NCBI GenBank assembly: GCA_937924345.1
Contig: CALDTD010000077.1
Coordinates: forward strand, 1 to 5,807
Reading direction: 5' to 3'
Source: an uncultured Flavobacteriales bacterium
GTDB taxonomy: Bacteria; Bacteroidota; Bacteroidia; Flavobacteriales_D; Parvicellaceae
Length of the DNA: 5,807 nt
The notes under the pieces are model-generated. The model was not told the origin of the DNA, ran no database searches, and was given only the letters and a program-made list of their open reading frames with translations. Positions 1 through 5,807 of this stretch are shown here, piece by piece. The position numbers and the translations under genes were made by a program. Every line of letters begins with the position of its first letter. Position 1 is the stretch's first letter.

Positions 1-191
1 AAATTTTTGGAGGACAAGCAGCTATTGCTGGTAATATTATCGTTCGTCAAAGAGGTACAAAGCACAATCCTGGAGCAAACGTAGGAATGGGGAAAGACCA
101 TACTTTATTTGCATTAACAGATGGTGTAGTAAACTTTAAAAAGAAGAGAGGAAACAAATCTTATGTTTCTGTTGAACCTTTTGCAGAGTAA
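1..191 (+). CDS. rpmA: 50S ribosomal protein L27, C-terminal part (5' end outside window)
   Basis: This is the C-terminal 62 residues of bacterial ribosomal protein L27, a component of the large subunit near the peptidyl-transferase centre. The reading frame begins with the full codon at base 3 and ends with TAA at 189-191. The visible start, [20 protein letters not shown], is the core L27 signature, followed by [18 protein letters not shown] and a lysine-rich segment (KKKRG) typical of the family. L27 is usually about 85-90 residues, so roughly 25 are missing to the left; rplU (L21) would be expected just upstream, but that is outside the window. A 7-bp hairpin with a 3-base loop (189-205) overlaps the stop codon, and a strong terminator follows. 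The family identification is secure. Confidence 0.97.
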   Translation, partial: IFGGQAAIAGNIIVRQRGTKHNPGANVGMGKDHTLFALTDGVVNFKKKRGNKSYVSVEPFAE

Positions 192-213
192 AAGTACCAC
201 TTTTAGTAAAATT

Positions 214-250
214 AAAAGCCTTATTGAACTAGTTCAATAAGGCTTTTTTT
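214..250 (+). terminator. Rho-independent terminator after rpmA, perfect palindrome
   Basis: Bases 214-247 are a perfect 34-bp palindrome: each 17-base arm (AAAAGCCTTATTGAACT) is the exact reverse complement of the other. It lies 22 bases after the rpmA stop and the right arm runs into seven T residues (244-250), the form of an intrinsic terminator for + strand transcripts. The innermost bases (ACTAGT) would have to open to make a loop. Read from the - strand the hairpin is followed by TTTTAATTTTAC, so it could also stop transcripts arriving from the convergent gene that ends at 538; that second role is inference. Confidence 0.9.
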
Positions 251-537
251 ATGTAAAATTTTAGACTGAATTAGAAATTATAAAAAATAAGGTATTGATT
301 GATAAAAAGAATAAATTGAAATCTTACTTGCTAAACTATATGTTTCAAACTTTCTCCAACTAAAATCGAATTGGGAGCGCTTAAGGGTGGAGTCTTATTT
401 ATATTAGGCTTACTCGGATTAAATATTCTGCTTACATTTCAAAAGTATCATTTTAGGCATTGGCTTTAAAAAGTAGTAGACAGAAATTGCTAGAATTTTT
501 GGGAAGGTATAAATCATAATAAATATACAAAAAACAA
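251..537. other. Convergent intergenic spacer, no supported gene
   Basis: This AT-rich spacer separates the rpmA terminator from the 3' end of the thioredoxin-like gene on the other strand. I see no tRNA, no hairpin comparable to the one at 214-250 and no ORF with a normal ATG start of useful length. The only protein-like signal is an open frame on the + strand between stop codons at 332-334 and 467-469, listed separately. The stretch just past the 3' end of the - strand gene is T-rich when read on that strand but lacks an obvious stem. Confidence 0.6.
335..469 (+). other. Short membrane-helix-like open frame, possible gene remnant
   Basis: A 44-codon stop-to-stop frame on the + strand has no ATG. 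The first plausible alternative start is TTG at 371, giving 32 residues. The predicted peptide has a glycine/leucine-rich hydrophobic stretch (GGVLFILGLLGLNILLTF), long enough to cross a membrane, followed by a basic, aromatic tail (QKYHFRHWL). That pattern looks like one transmembrane segment of a real protein, and the local sequence is richer in G and C than its surroundings. No ribosome binding site or promoter is evident and I recognise no family. It may be a decayed fragment, a small membrane peptide or a chance frame; chance cannot be excluded. Confidence 0.15.
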
Positions 538-1992
538 TTAATTGCTTTTGCCTCCTGTAACTCTTGAGTTTTTGGGTTCTTTCTTCTTTTTTATATAAAA
601 GAAAGTCTTATCTATACTTGGTCTAGGGTAGTTTGGAGCTGGAGACATTGCTTGTTCTTCTTCAATTAAACCTTTCTCATCAATTAATACGTAAGTTGGA
701 ATGCTTGAAATATTATAGTTTTTTAAAAGATCATTTTCTCCTTTGTAATGTGCGAAATGCCATTTGTAATTTCTATTTTGTTGTTTAAAGCGAATAAAAT
801 CATCTTCTTGTTCATCTAATGAGATACTTATGAATTCGATATATTTATTATACTTTTTATAAAGATCTTCCATAATTTTTAATTCTTGCAATGCTGTTTG
901 GTTCCAAGTGGTGAAAAATTGAATATATATATGCTTTCCTTTAAAGTTATTAAGATGTATTGTGTCTTGATTGAATGTGATTAGGTTTAAATCTGGTGCT
1001 TTACTACCTTGCTTTATTGAATTAATTTGTAAAAGAATATTTGAAAGTATGATTTTATGTTCAGCAATTTTGGTTTGTTTATTTAGTTGGTTAAGGATGT
1101 TTAATATGTTTTGTTGATTAAAAGTGTTTTTATAAAACGCGCTGTAAAGATTATCGATTGTAACTAATTCTCTAATCGTATCATCTTTTAGGAAAGGACT
1201 ATTGACTAACGCTTCGTCTAGTTCTGTAGCACTAGCTAAATTATTAATTGCATGTTCTATCTTGTCGTAAAGTCTAATGTTAGTCTGAAAAAAACCATCG
1301 AAATTCAACTTAAAGAAATCTATATAAGCATCATTATGATAAAGAATTGGTTTTTGATTGATATAATTTTCAAATAAATATATTTTATTTATTGCTGTTC
1401 CTCTACCTAAATACAGTTGTTCTATCCCAGCAATAGAATACTTTATGTACTGGTGAAAGTATTTCTTTTTAATTGGTCCGTATTCTTTTAGTAAAACCTT
1501 TTTAAATTGATTTAAACTATCTTTAAATGCGTCATCTTGCTTTAAAGTTCTACTTATCTTTAGTGAATCCCCAAATAAGAAATCATCAATTCTAAAATTT
1601 AATTCAAGGATTAAAGTATTTAAGTCGTTTTTTGGTAAACTATCAAACAATAACTCAACACTTGATTGTTTGATCATTTTACTGTTTTTTTCTTTTCTGG
1701 GAAAGAAAACTTTGTATTTCGAAGTAGAAGGGTCTATATATAATATTGCAGATGTACTTCCTATGTAAATATAAGTCTTAATAGATTCACTGGTATTAAT
1801 ACTTAGTACACATTTTCCGGTAGAATCAATTTTCTGTTTGTCAATTTTTGTGTTGGCATAGCTAACCAAGTCTTCTGAGGTATTTAATAAGGCATATTTT
1901 CCTTTGTAAGCTGGCGCATATAATTCTATACTTGTTTGAGCGTTTAACCCAAAAGAGATTATAAAAAAGCTATATAAGAAAAATTGTTTCAT
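538..1992 (-). CDS. Exported TlpA-like thioredoxin-fold protein lacking the CXXC cysteines
   Basis: A 484-residue protein. Residues 1-19 (MKQFFLYSFFIISFGLNAQ) are a signal peptide with no lipobox cysteine, so it is probably periplasmic. Residues 20 to about 100 are rich in predicted beta strands and resemble the N-terminal domain found before TlpA-type domains in Bacteroidota; about 110-325 is mostly helical and unrecognised. Residues about 328-465 form a thioredoxin/AhpC-TSA fold: GSKAPDLNL, the FKGKHIYIQFF strand, and IPTYVLID with the cis-proline at Pro432. The redox motif, normally WCxxC after that strand, reads W363-N-Q-T-A367, so both catalytic cysteines are absent; the only cysteine in the protein is Cys61. 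Classical disulfide oxidoreductase activity is therefore unlikely, and a binding, chaperone or scaffold role is inference. The C-terminal end is lysine-rich. The gene starts 38 bp after coaD and probably shares its transcript. The start is set by the signal peptide. Confidence 0.85.
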   Translation of the reverse strand: MKQFFLYSFFIISFGLNAQTSIELYAPAYKGKYALLNTSEDLVSYANTKIDKQKIDSTGKCVLSINTSESIKTYIYIGSTSAILYIDPSTSKYKVFFPRKEKNSKMIKQSSVELLFDSLPKNDLNTLILELNFRIDDFLFGDSLKISRTLKQDDAFKDSLNQFKKVLLKEYGPIKKKYFHQYIKYSIAGIEQLYLGRGTAINKIYLFENYINQKPILYHNDAYIDFFKLNFDGFFQTNIRLYDKIEHAINNLASATELDEALVNSPFLKDDTIRELVTIDNLYSAFYKNTFNQQNILNILNQLNKQTKIAEHKIILSNILLQINSIKQGSKAPDLNLITFNQDTIHLNNFKGKHIYIQFFTTWNQTALQELKIMEDLYKKYNKYIEFISISLDEQEDDFIRFKQQNRNYKWHFAHYKGENDLLKNYNISSIPTYVLIDEKGLIEEEQAMSPAPNYPRPSIDKTFFYIKKKKEPKNSRVTGGKSN

Positions 1993-2030
1993 GTGTTATA
2001 ATTAACCAATAGTTGTACCAAATTGTTTTT

Positions 2031-2489
2031 CTAGTAAAGTTTACATGTATCGGGGATAAAGTTACTGACATCACCTCCATGTTTATATATTTCTTTAACA
2101 ATGCTAGATGATATTGCGCTATACTTTGGCTCAGTGATTAAGAAAAATGATTCAATATTATTATTAAGTTCATTATTCATTTGTGCAATTGGTTGCTCGT
2201 ATTCAAAGTCAATAGTTGAACGTAAACCCCTTAGGATAAAATTGGCATTTTGTGCTTTACAAAAATCTACTGTTAGTCCTTTATAAGTTTGAACTTCAAT
2301 CTTTTTTTCGGTAGCAAAAGTAGCTTTTATCCATGCAATTCTTTTTTCTAAAGTAAACATCCTGCTTTTAGATGAGTTTTCTCCAATTCCTACAATTATT
2401 TTATCGAATAAAGGGAGTGCTCTCTTAACAATAGATTCGTGTCCTTTTGTTATTGGGTCAAATGAACCAGGAAATACGGCTATTTTCAT
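2031..2489 (-). CDS. coaD: Phosphopantetheine adenylyltransferase (CoaD)
   Basis: CoaD is a cytoplasmic enzyme that transfers the adenylyl group of ATP to 4'-phosphopantetheine, giving dephospho-CoA in the penultimate step of coenzyme A synthesis. The 152-residue protein is full length (E. coli CoaD is about 159). Visible motifs are the nucleotidyltransferase signature GSFDP (8-12) with TKGH (14-17, the (H/T)xGH motif), the SKSRMFTLEKR segment with Lys41 (matching the active-site Lys42 of E. coli), LRGLR (86-90) followed by the FEYE region, and the ISSSIVKE motif (126-133) near the C-terminus. It starts directly at MKIAVFPGSF, as expected. It leads a probable two-gene unit with the thioredoxin-like gene downstream. 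The leader is AT-rich without a Shine-Dalgarno site, and I found no perfect TAnnTTTG promoter box in the upstream spacer. The call is secure. Confidence 0.97.
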   Translation of the reverse strand: MKIAVFPGSFDPITKGHESIVKRALPLFDKIIVGIGENSSKSRMFTLEKRIAWIKATFATEKKIEVQTYKGLTVDFCKAQNANFILRGLRSTIDFEYEQPIAQMNNELNNNIESFFLITEPKYSAISSSIVKEIYKHGGDVSNFIPDTCKLY

Positions 2490-2738
2490 TTATTAATAAT
2501 ATTAAATAATCTATAGTGTAATAATGATTGTTTTATTAGAAAGGATTACGCAAGCTAAAACTAAAGGTTTCAAACTATACTCATTTTCTTACCTCTTAAC
2601 GAAGAGAGATATTGAACAATTTTTATAGTAAAGGAATCCGTTTTTAATTCTAATCTAGTTTTATCAACGTTAAAAGTTGTAACCTTTTTACTTCAAGCTA
2701 CACTGTATAAGTGTTTTTATTTTTAAAATACAATTTTC
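2490..2738. other. Intergenic spacer upstream of coaD
   Basis: This is the coaD-proximal part of the 371-bp gap between coaD and the peptidase gene; it must hold the coaD promoter unless coaD is read from upstream genes. A TATAGTTTG sequence on the - strand (2572-2580) is close to the Bacteroidota -7 box TAnnTTTG but has the wrong spacing, so I do not call a promoter. The spacer contains two mutually exclusive protein-like open frames: a - strand frame at 2570-2692 (listed separately) and a + strand frame from ATG 2524 to TAG 2626-2628 (34 codons). Its long, non-random-looking sequence suggests decayed coding DNA or part of a larger repeated element. Confidence 0.5.
2570..2692 (-). other. Protein-like 40-codon open frame, possible gene remnant
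   Basis: On the - strand the frame is open for 40 codons between TGA at 2693-2695 and TGA at 2570-2572. It reads like the C-terminus of a real protein: alternating charged and hydrophobic residues (KTRLELKTDSFTIKIVQYL) and then SSLRGKKMSIV before the stop. The only methionine is five residues from the end, so there is no usable start and this cannot be an intact gene of its own. I do not recognise the family. It may be a degraded gene tail or part of a dispersed element together with 2739-2850. The distance to coaD is 80 bp. Confidence 0.25.
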
Positions 2739-2850
2739 GCGTGAGTGGTAGTAGCGGCATCCTTTTTAAGTCGGTTCGAGTGTTTTGCTTTTCGTAAAAT
2801 GTATCGAGAACTAAGTAAAAAGATATAGCGAATGACACGGTTTACACGCC
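2739..2850 (-). repeat. Structured intergenic element with complementary ends, candidate dispersed element or ncRNA
   Basis: A 112-bp segment, more GC-rich at its ends than its surroundings, folds into nested stems. The ends pair (GCGTG 2739-2743 with CACGC 2845-2849). Inside, ATCCTTTTT (2759-2767) pairs with AAAAAGAT (2817-2824), leaving one bulged C. Further in, GTTC/GAAC or the two TCGA copies (2776-2779 and 2804-2807) can pair. TAGCG occurs as a direct repeat next to both arms of the middle stem (2752-2756 and 2826-2830). From memory, intergenic sequences with this layout, GGGCGTG at one end, a GGATGCCGCT block and CTCACGC at the other, recur in Flavobacteriia; I could not check this here. 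The strand is given in the GGGCGTG-to-CTCACGC direction and is uncertain. It starts 10 bp beyond the stop codon of the peptidase gene, so it could act in that gene's 3' end processing or termination, be a separate small RNA, or be a mobile repeat. Confidence 0.5.
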
Positions 2851-2860
2851 CTAAAGAAAA

Positions 2861-3604
2861 CTAAAAGTAACGTTTTATTGTCCTTAATTGATGCGTGTAC
2901 TTTTGTTCTTTTTCATTGTAAATTCCTTGATGGTCGATAATGTCGATTCGAACTTTCCCAGAGGCATGAATTATTTTATTATCCTCTAAGATTATTCCGA
3001 CATGTGTAATATGGCCATCTTCATTGTCAAAAAAGGCTAAGTCTCCTAAAGTAGCGTTGGCTACAAAACTGACTGCTTCTCCTAATTCTGCTTGTTGGTA
3101 AGCGTCTCTAGGAAGTTTAATGCCACATAGTTTGTAGACTAATTGAGAAAACCCTGAACAGTCTATGCCTCCTGGGGATCTACCTCCCCATAAGTAAGGA
3201 GTGTTAAGATAAGCTAAGGCAAATTCCTTTATTTTAGAAGTATTAATATCTGCCCTTATTCCTTGGTAATGATAGTCTTCTTTTTCTATAAATCTCAAGT
3301 CTGCACCAAGAGGAAGTAATAAGTTGCCTGCTTTTTTATGAACTATTGTTTCGAAAGGTTTTCCAACTAAATCTACTTTTTTATTCTTTAAATCAGTAAA
3401 AGAGGATTGGTTAATTTCTTCTAACTGTTTAATACAAATCCATGCTTCGTATTGGTCGTAATCTGTTTTAATGCGGACCCATTTTTCCTTTTTTTCAATT
3501 ATATGGTATAATTCTCCAAACAATAATTGAGTAACAATTTCTGCTCTGTCGTTGGGTTCAGCTCTACAGGGGATAACTGATAATGTACAAATTCCGTGGG
3601 ACAT
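2861..3604 (-). CDS. SH3-domain NlpC/P60 peptidase (C40 family), cytoplasmic murein-peptide hydrolase type
   Basis: A 247-residue cysteine peptidase. Residues about 1-60 form a bacterial SH3 domain (from GICTLSVIPCRAEP to YEAWI), and about 75-115 probably form a second one. Residues about 122-247 are the NlpC/P60 catalytic domain: the approach GTPYLWGGRS-like segment (here NTPYLWGGRSPGG), the nucleophile Cys149 in DCSGF, His201 in HVGI and His213 in IIHASG. The Cys-to-His and His-to-His spacings (52 and 12) match Bacillus YkfC-type enzymes, which cleave murein peptides after gamma-D-Glu. There is no signal peptide or membrane segment, so it most likely acts in the cytoplasm on recycled cell-wall peptides; that is inference from the family. 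The start MSHGICTLSVIP fits flavobacterial relatives. It lies 72 bp downstream of the transketolase gene with a large hairpin in the gap. Substrate specificity cannot be read from the sequence. Confidence 0.92.
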   Translation of the reverse strand: MSHGICTLSVIPCRAEPNDRAEIVTQLLFGELYHIIEKKEKWVRIKTDYDQYEAWICIKQLEEINQSSFTDLKNKKVDLVGKPFETIVHKKAGNLLLPLGADLRFIEKEDYHYQGIRADINTSKIKEFALAYLNTPYLWGGRSPGGIDCSGFSQLVYKLCGIKLPRDAYQQAELGEAVSFVANATLGDLAFFDNEDGHITHVGIILEDNKIIHASGKVRIDIIDHQGIYNEKEQKYTHQLRTIKRYF

Positions 3605-3627
3605 ATTAATTTAATTAGAAAATTGAC

Positions 3628-3671
3628 AATTAGCCAATTGGCCAATTATAAAACCGGCTAATTGGCTAATT
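3628..3671. repeat. 16-bp inverted repeat (hairpin) between transketolase and peptidase genes
   Basis: The arm AATTAGCCAATTGGCC (3628-3643) pairs with GGCTAATTGGCTAATT (3656-3671): 15 Watson-Crick pairs and one G-T pair around a 12-base loop. It fills most of the 72-bp gap between the two genes. On the transcribed - strand it is followed by TGTCAATTTTC rather than a run of T, so it is not a typical intrinsic terminator. It could weaken read-through, protect the 3' end of the upstream mRNA, or be a small palindromic repeat; within it the AATTGGC unit recurs in several copies on both strands. Confidence 0.75.
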
Positions 3672-3676
3672 AAATA

Positions 3677-4633
3677 TTATTTTTTACGTGCAATCACTTT
3701 CTTAACTGCTTCAACAATATTTACTGTGTCTAAACCATATTTAGTCATTAATTCATCGGGAGTTGCACTTTCTCCAAAAGAATCATCTACTGCTACAAAT
3801 TCCATAGGGGTTGGATGGTTGGTTGCTAAAACGTTCGCAATGCTTTCCCCTAAACCTCCAGCTTTTTGGTGTTCTTCTGCTGAGACAACTGCTCTTGTTT
3901 TTTTAGCAGACTCTATAATAGCTTGAGCGTCTAAAGGTTTTATTGTGTGTATGTTTATTACTTCTACGCTAATTCCCTCAGCTTCCAATTCTTTTGCAGC
4001 TTCTAATGACTTCCAAACTAAATGCCCTGTTGCGAATATAGTAACGTCGTTTCCTTCTGTAAGTGGTAATGCTTTACCAATTTCAAAAGGTTGATCTTCT
4101 GGAATAAAGATTGGAACTTTTGGTCTTCCAAAACGTAAATAAACAGGGCCTTTATGTTTTGCTATTGCTAGTGTAGCCGCTTTAGTCTGATTGTAATCGC
4201 AAGGGTTAATTACTGTCATGCCAGGTAGCATTTTCATCATACCTAAATCTTCCAGTACTTGGTGTGTAGCGCCATCTTCCCCTAATGTTAGTCCTGCATG
4301 TGATGCGCATATTTTTACGTTTTTATCAGAATAAGCAATCGATTGTCTTACTTGGTCATAAACACGACTTGTAGCAAAATTGGCAAAAGTTCCTGTAAAA
4401 GGTATTTTACCTCCAATAGTCATTCCTGCTGCTATTCCCATCATATTTGCTTCAGCAATTCCAACTTGAAAAAAGCGTTCTGGGTTTTCATCTTTAAATT
4501 GATTCATTTTTAGTGAGCCAGTTAAGTCTGCACACAAAGCAACGACGTCTTTATTTGTTCTGCCTAATTCAGTAAGTCCATCTCCAAATCCAGACCTTGT
4601 GTCTTTTTTGCCTAATACAGGATATTCTTTCAT
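3677..4633 (-). CDS. Transketolase, C-terminal subunit of the split type
   Basis: Transketolase moves two-carbon ketol units between sugar phosphates in the pentose phosphate pathway using thiamine diphosphate (TPP). This 318-residue protein is only the C-terminal half: the pyrimidine-binding domain (about 8-175) and the transketolase C-terminal domain (about 185-310). Visible motifs are ADLTGS (35-40), VGIAEANM with the TPP-activating Glu61, GEDGATHQ (118-125) with His124, and YLRFGRP (165-171). The N-terminal domain that binds the TPP diphosphate (GDG...N motif) is absent, as in organisms where two adjacent genes encode the halves. Here the gene immediately upstream is a vWA protein instead, so the N-terminal partner is not visible. 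The gene begins 9 bp after the vWA stop, so the two are probably co-transcribed. A 1-deoxyxylulose-5-phosphate synthase half is a less likely alternative. The start is at [10 protein letters not shown], and there is no Shine-Dalgarno site. Confidence 0.93.
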   Translation of the reverse strand: MKEYPVLGKKDTRSGFGDGLTELGRTNKDVVALCADLTGSLKMNQFKDENPERFFQVGIAEANMMGIAAGMTIGGKIPFTGTFANFATSRVYDQVRQSIAYSDKNVKICASHAGLTLGEDGATHQVLEDLGMMKMLPGMTVINPCDYNQTKAATLAIAKHKGPVYLRFGRPKVPIFIPEDQPFEIGKALPLTEGNDVTIFATGHLVWKSLEAAKELEAEGISVEVINIHTIKPLDAQAIIESAKKTRAVVSAEEHQKAGGLGESIANVLATNHPTPMEFVAVDDSFGESATPDELMTKYGLDTVNIVEAVKKVIARKK

Positions 4634-4642
4634 ATTGCTACT

Positions 4643-5807
4643 TTAAAATGTTATTCTCTCGGTTAAATTCGATGCTATTTTTATTTCTTTTTCTATAGTA
4701 TGTGCTGTATTCATAGAGCGTTCAGAACGATAGACAATTCTGTATTTACCTGGTTGCAGCTTGAAGGCAATATTTCCAGCTTTTTCAGAAATATTACAAA
4801 CCCATTCGTTTTGCCCTTTTTTTATTGCAAAAATGGCGCAGGGTCCATCACCTTTGCTTATTTCTAGTGTGCCGTTTTCTGGAATAGTAATGGAAGTGTT
4901 TTTACTTTGGTTTACTTTTACATCTGTAATGTAAATTCTAGGAAGGGTTAGAAATTCTAAGTCGTAAGTTCCAACAATATACTTGTGATCGTAATTTAAC
5001 GGTTGTACGTTAAGTGTGTTCATTTCTCCTTGCAGCCTAACAATACAATTTATATTAGTGAATTTAGAATCAGAGCCTTGTATTTTTAATGTTAGTTTTC
5101 CTTGAGGAGCAGGAATTTCTATAACATTATGCGTTCCAGCTTTTAGTTTAATGTTTTCTTTTACTTGTTCGGGCACAGAATGTACAACTACTTTATAAGT
5201 GTACAATGGATTTAATGAAATGGTGTCTGGAACTTGTTTTCTGTTAATTGTGTGCATGTAAGTATGTATAAGTTTGCCATTTTTTTGGTTATAAATAGAC
5301 ATTGTTACATCTGTCTCTTTAGGCTCACCTTTTGTATTTAATAAGTTAATTTGTGCTGTTGTATTGTTTAGTGCTTGGCTTACCACAAAGTTTAAAACAC
5401 TTTTAAAAGAGTCTTCAGTTTCAGCACTCATAAATTCTCCAATACATTCAAATTGACTTAAATAACTAGTGTCTAATCCTAGTCCAATTATAAAAGGTTG
5501 TAGTTTAATTCCTTTTTCTCTTAGTGCTCTTGAAACAGCACAAGGATCTTCATCACACGCTTCAATTCCGTCAGATATTAATATAATTACATTTCTACAA
5601 TTATCACAATCAGGAAAATCTTCAGCTGCATATTCTAACGAGCGAGCAATTGGAGTAGTTCCTTTCGGTTGTAAACCTCTAATTTTACTTTGTATTCTAG
5701 TAATATTTGTATTTCCACTAGCTAATGGAACTTCCAATTTAGTATCGGAACAATCTTGATGGCCAGGAATTATACGTGTTTGATGACCGTACATTCTTAA
5801 CCCTACC
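4643..5807 (-). CDS. von Willebrand factor A domain protein, 5' end outside window
   Basis: The frame stays open through the right edge (VGLR precedes the methionine at 5794), so this gene is truncated and its true start, any signal peptide and the first metal-site motif (DxSxS) are not visible. Numbering from that methionine, residues 1 to about 140 are the rest of a vWA domain: the strand ending in MYGH, the MIDAS threonine in GTTP (45-48), and VIILISDGIEACD (69-81) with the third metal-binding segment. Six cysteines (15, 63, 66, 80, 85, 117) lie in this part, which suggests disulfides and an exported protein. Residues about 148-383 carry beta-strand-rich repeats of an unrecognised, possibly carboxypeptidase-regulatory-like type. 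The family resembles Bacteroidota vWA proteins annotated only by domain; the specific function is unknown. The stop codon is 9 bp before the transketolase start. Confidence 0.88.
   Translation of the reverse strand, partial: VGLRMYGHQTRIIPGHQDCSDTKLEVPLASGNTNITRIQSKIRGLQPKGTTPIARSLEYAAEDFPDCDNCRNVIILISDGIEACDEDPCAVSRALREKGIKLQPFIIGLGLDTSYLSQFECIGEFMSAETEDSFKSVLNFVVSQALNNTTAQINLLNTKGEPKETDVTMSIYNQKNGKLIHTYMHTINRKQVPDTISLNPLYTYKVVVHSVPEQVKENIKLKAGTHNVIEIPAPQGKLTLKIQGSDSKFTNINCIVRLQGEMNTLNVQPLNYDHKYIVGTYDLEFLTLPRIYITDVKVNQSKNTSITIPENGTLEISKGDGPCAIFAIKKGQNEWVCNISEKAGNIAFKLQPGKYRIVYRSERSMNTAHTIEKEIKIASNLTERITF

Noticed and set aside
1989..2033. After the coaD TAG stop the frame stays open for 13 codons and would end in TGA overlapping the next ATG (ATGA), hinting at a premature stop in coaD.
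   Set aside because: From memory, flavobacterial CoaD proteins end at about this length (around VPDxxxxx), so the TAG looks like the natural end and the overlap is probably chance.
2101..2286. A 61-codon + strand ORF inside coaD.
   Set aside because: It lies wholly within the well-supported coaD gene on the opposite strand and encodes nothing recognisable.
2572..2580. TATAGTTTG on the - strand upstream of coaD as a Bacteroidota -7 promoter box.
   Set aside because: The consensus TAnnTTTG needs two bases between TA and TTTG; here the spacing is one or three, and there is no well-placed -33 element that I trust.
2524..2628. A 34-codon + strand ORF with an ATG, divergent from coaD.
   Set aside because: It overlaps the more protein-like - strand frame, has no recognisable family, promoter or conservation evidence, and could easily arise by chance.
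2700..2718. Small hairpin ACACT/AGTGT followed by TTTT on the + strand, resembling a terminator.
   Set aside because: The stem is only five weak pairs and no + strand gene precedes it, so it has nothing to terminate.
3726..3926. A 66-codon + strand ORF inside the transketolase gene.
   Set aside because: It is a reverse-strand shadow of a conserved enzyme gene.
5469..5759. A 96-codon + strand ORF inside the vWA gene.
   Set aside because: It is antisense to the conserved vWA domain and its composition matches no known family.

Overview
The window is AT-rich and reads as chromosomal DNA of a Bacteroidota bacterium, most likely of the class Flavobacteriia or a near relative. The reasons are the protein families present (a cytoplasmic SH3/NlpC peptidase with a flavobacterial-style start, a split transketolase C-half, a TlpA-like exported protein with a long N-terminal region), the A/T-rich leaders without Shine-Dalgarno sequences, and a structured intergenic element of a type I recall from Flavobacteriia. 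No phage, CRISPR, transposase or tRNA/rRNA gene is visible. Most of the content is ordinary housekeeping.

Layout from left to right: (1) 1-191, + strand, the C-terminal part of rpmA (ribosomal protein L27), followed by a strong terminator that is a perfect 34-bp palindrome (214-250). (2) 251-537, a gene-poor convergent spacer with one short membrane-helix-like open frame. (3) 538-1992, - strand, an exported thioredoxin-fold protein whose CXXC cysteines are gone. (4) 2031-2489, - strand, coaD (phosphopantetheine adenylyltransferase), 38 bp upstream of gene 3 and probably co-transcribed with it. (5) 2490-2860, a 371-bp spacer holding a protein-like 40-codon remnant and a foldable element (2739-2850) with complementary ends. 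(6) 2861-3604, - strand, an SH3-NlpC/P60 peptidase. (7) 3605-3676, a spacer occupied by a 16-bp inverted repeat. (8) 3677-4633, - strand, the C-terminal half of a split transketolase. (9) 4643-5807, - strand, a von Willebrand factor A protein whose N-terminus lies beyond the right edge.

All complete genes are on the - strand. The vWA protein and the transketolase half are only 9 bp apart and look like one transcription unit. The peptidase follows after the hairpin and could be read from the same transcript. coaD and the thioredoxin-like gene form a second unit. The genes serve unrelated tasks (carbon metabolism, murein-peptide turnover, coenzyme A synthesis, envelope proteins), so shared transcription need not mean shared function.

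The points most worth a second look are the structured intergenic element, the cysteine-less thioredoxin domain, the transketolase half without its N-terminal partner next to it, and the two protein-like remnants in the spacers. I did not find clear evidence of a new multi-gene system.
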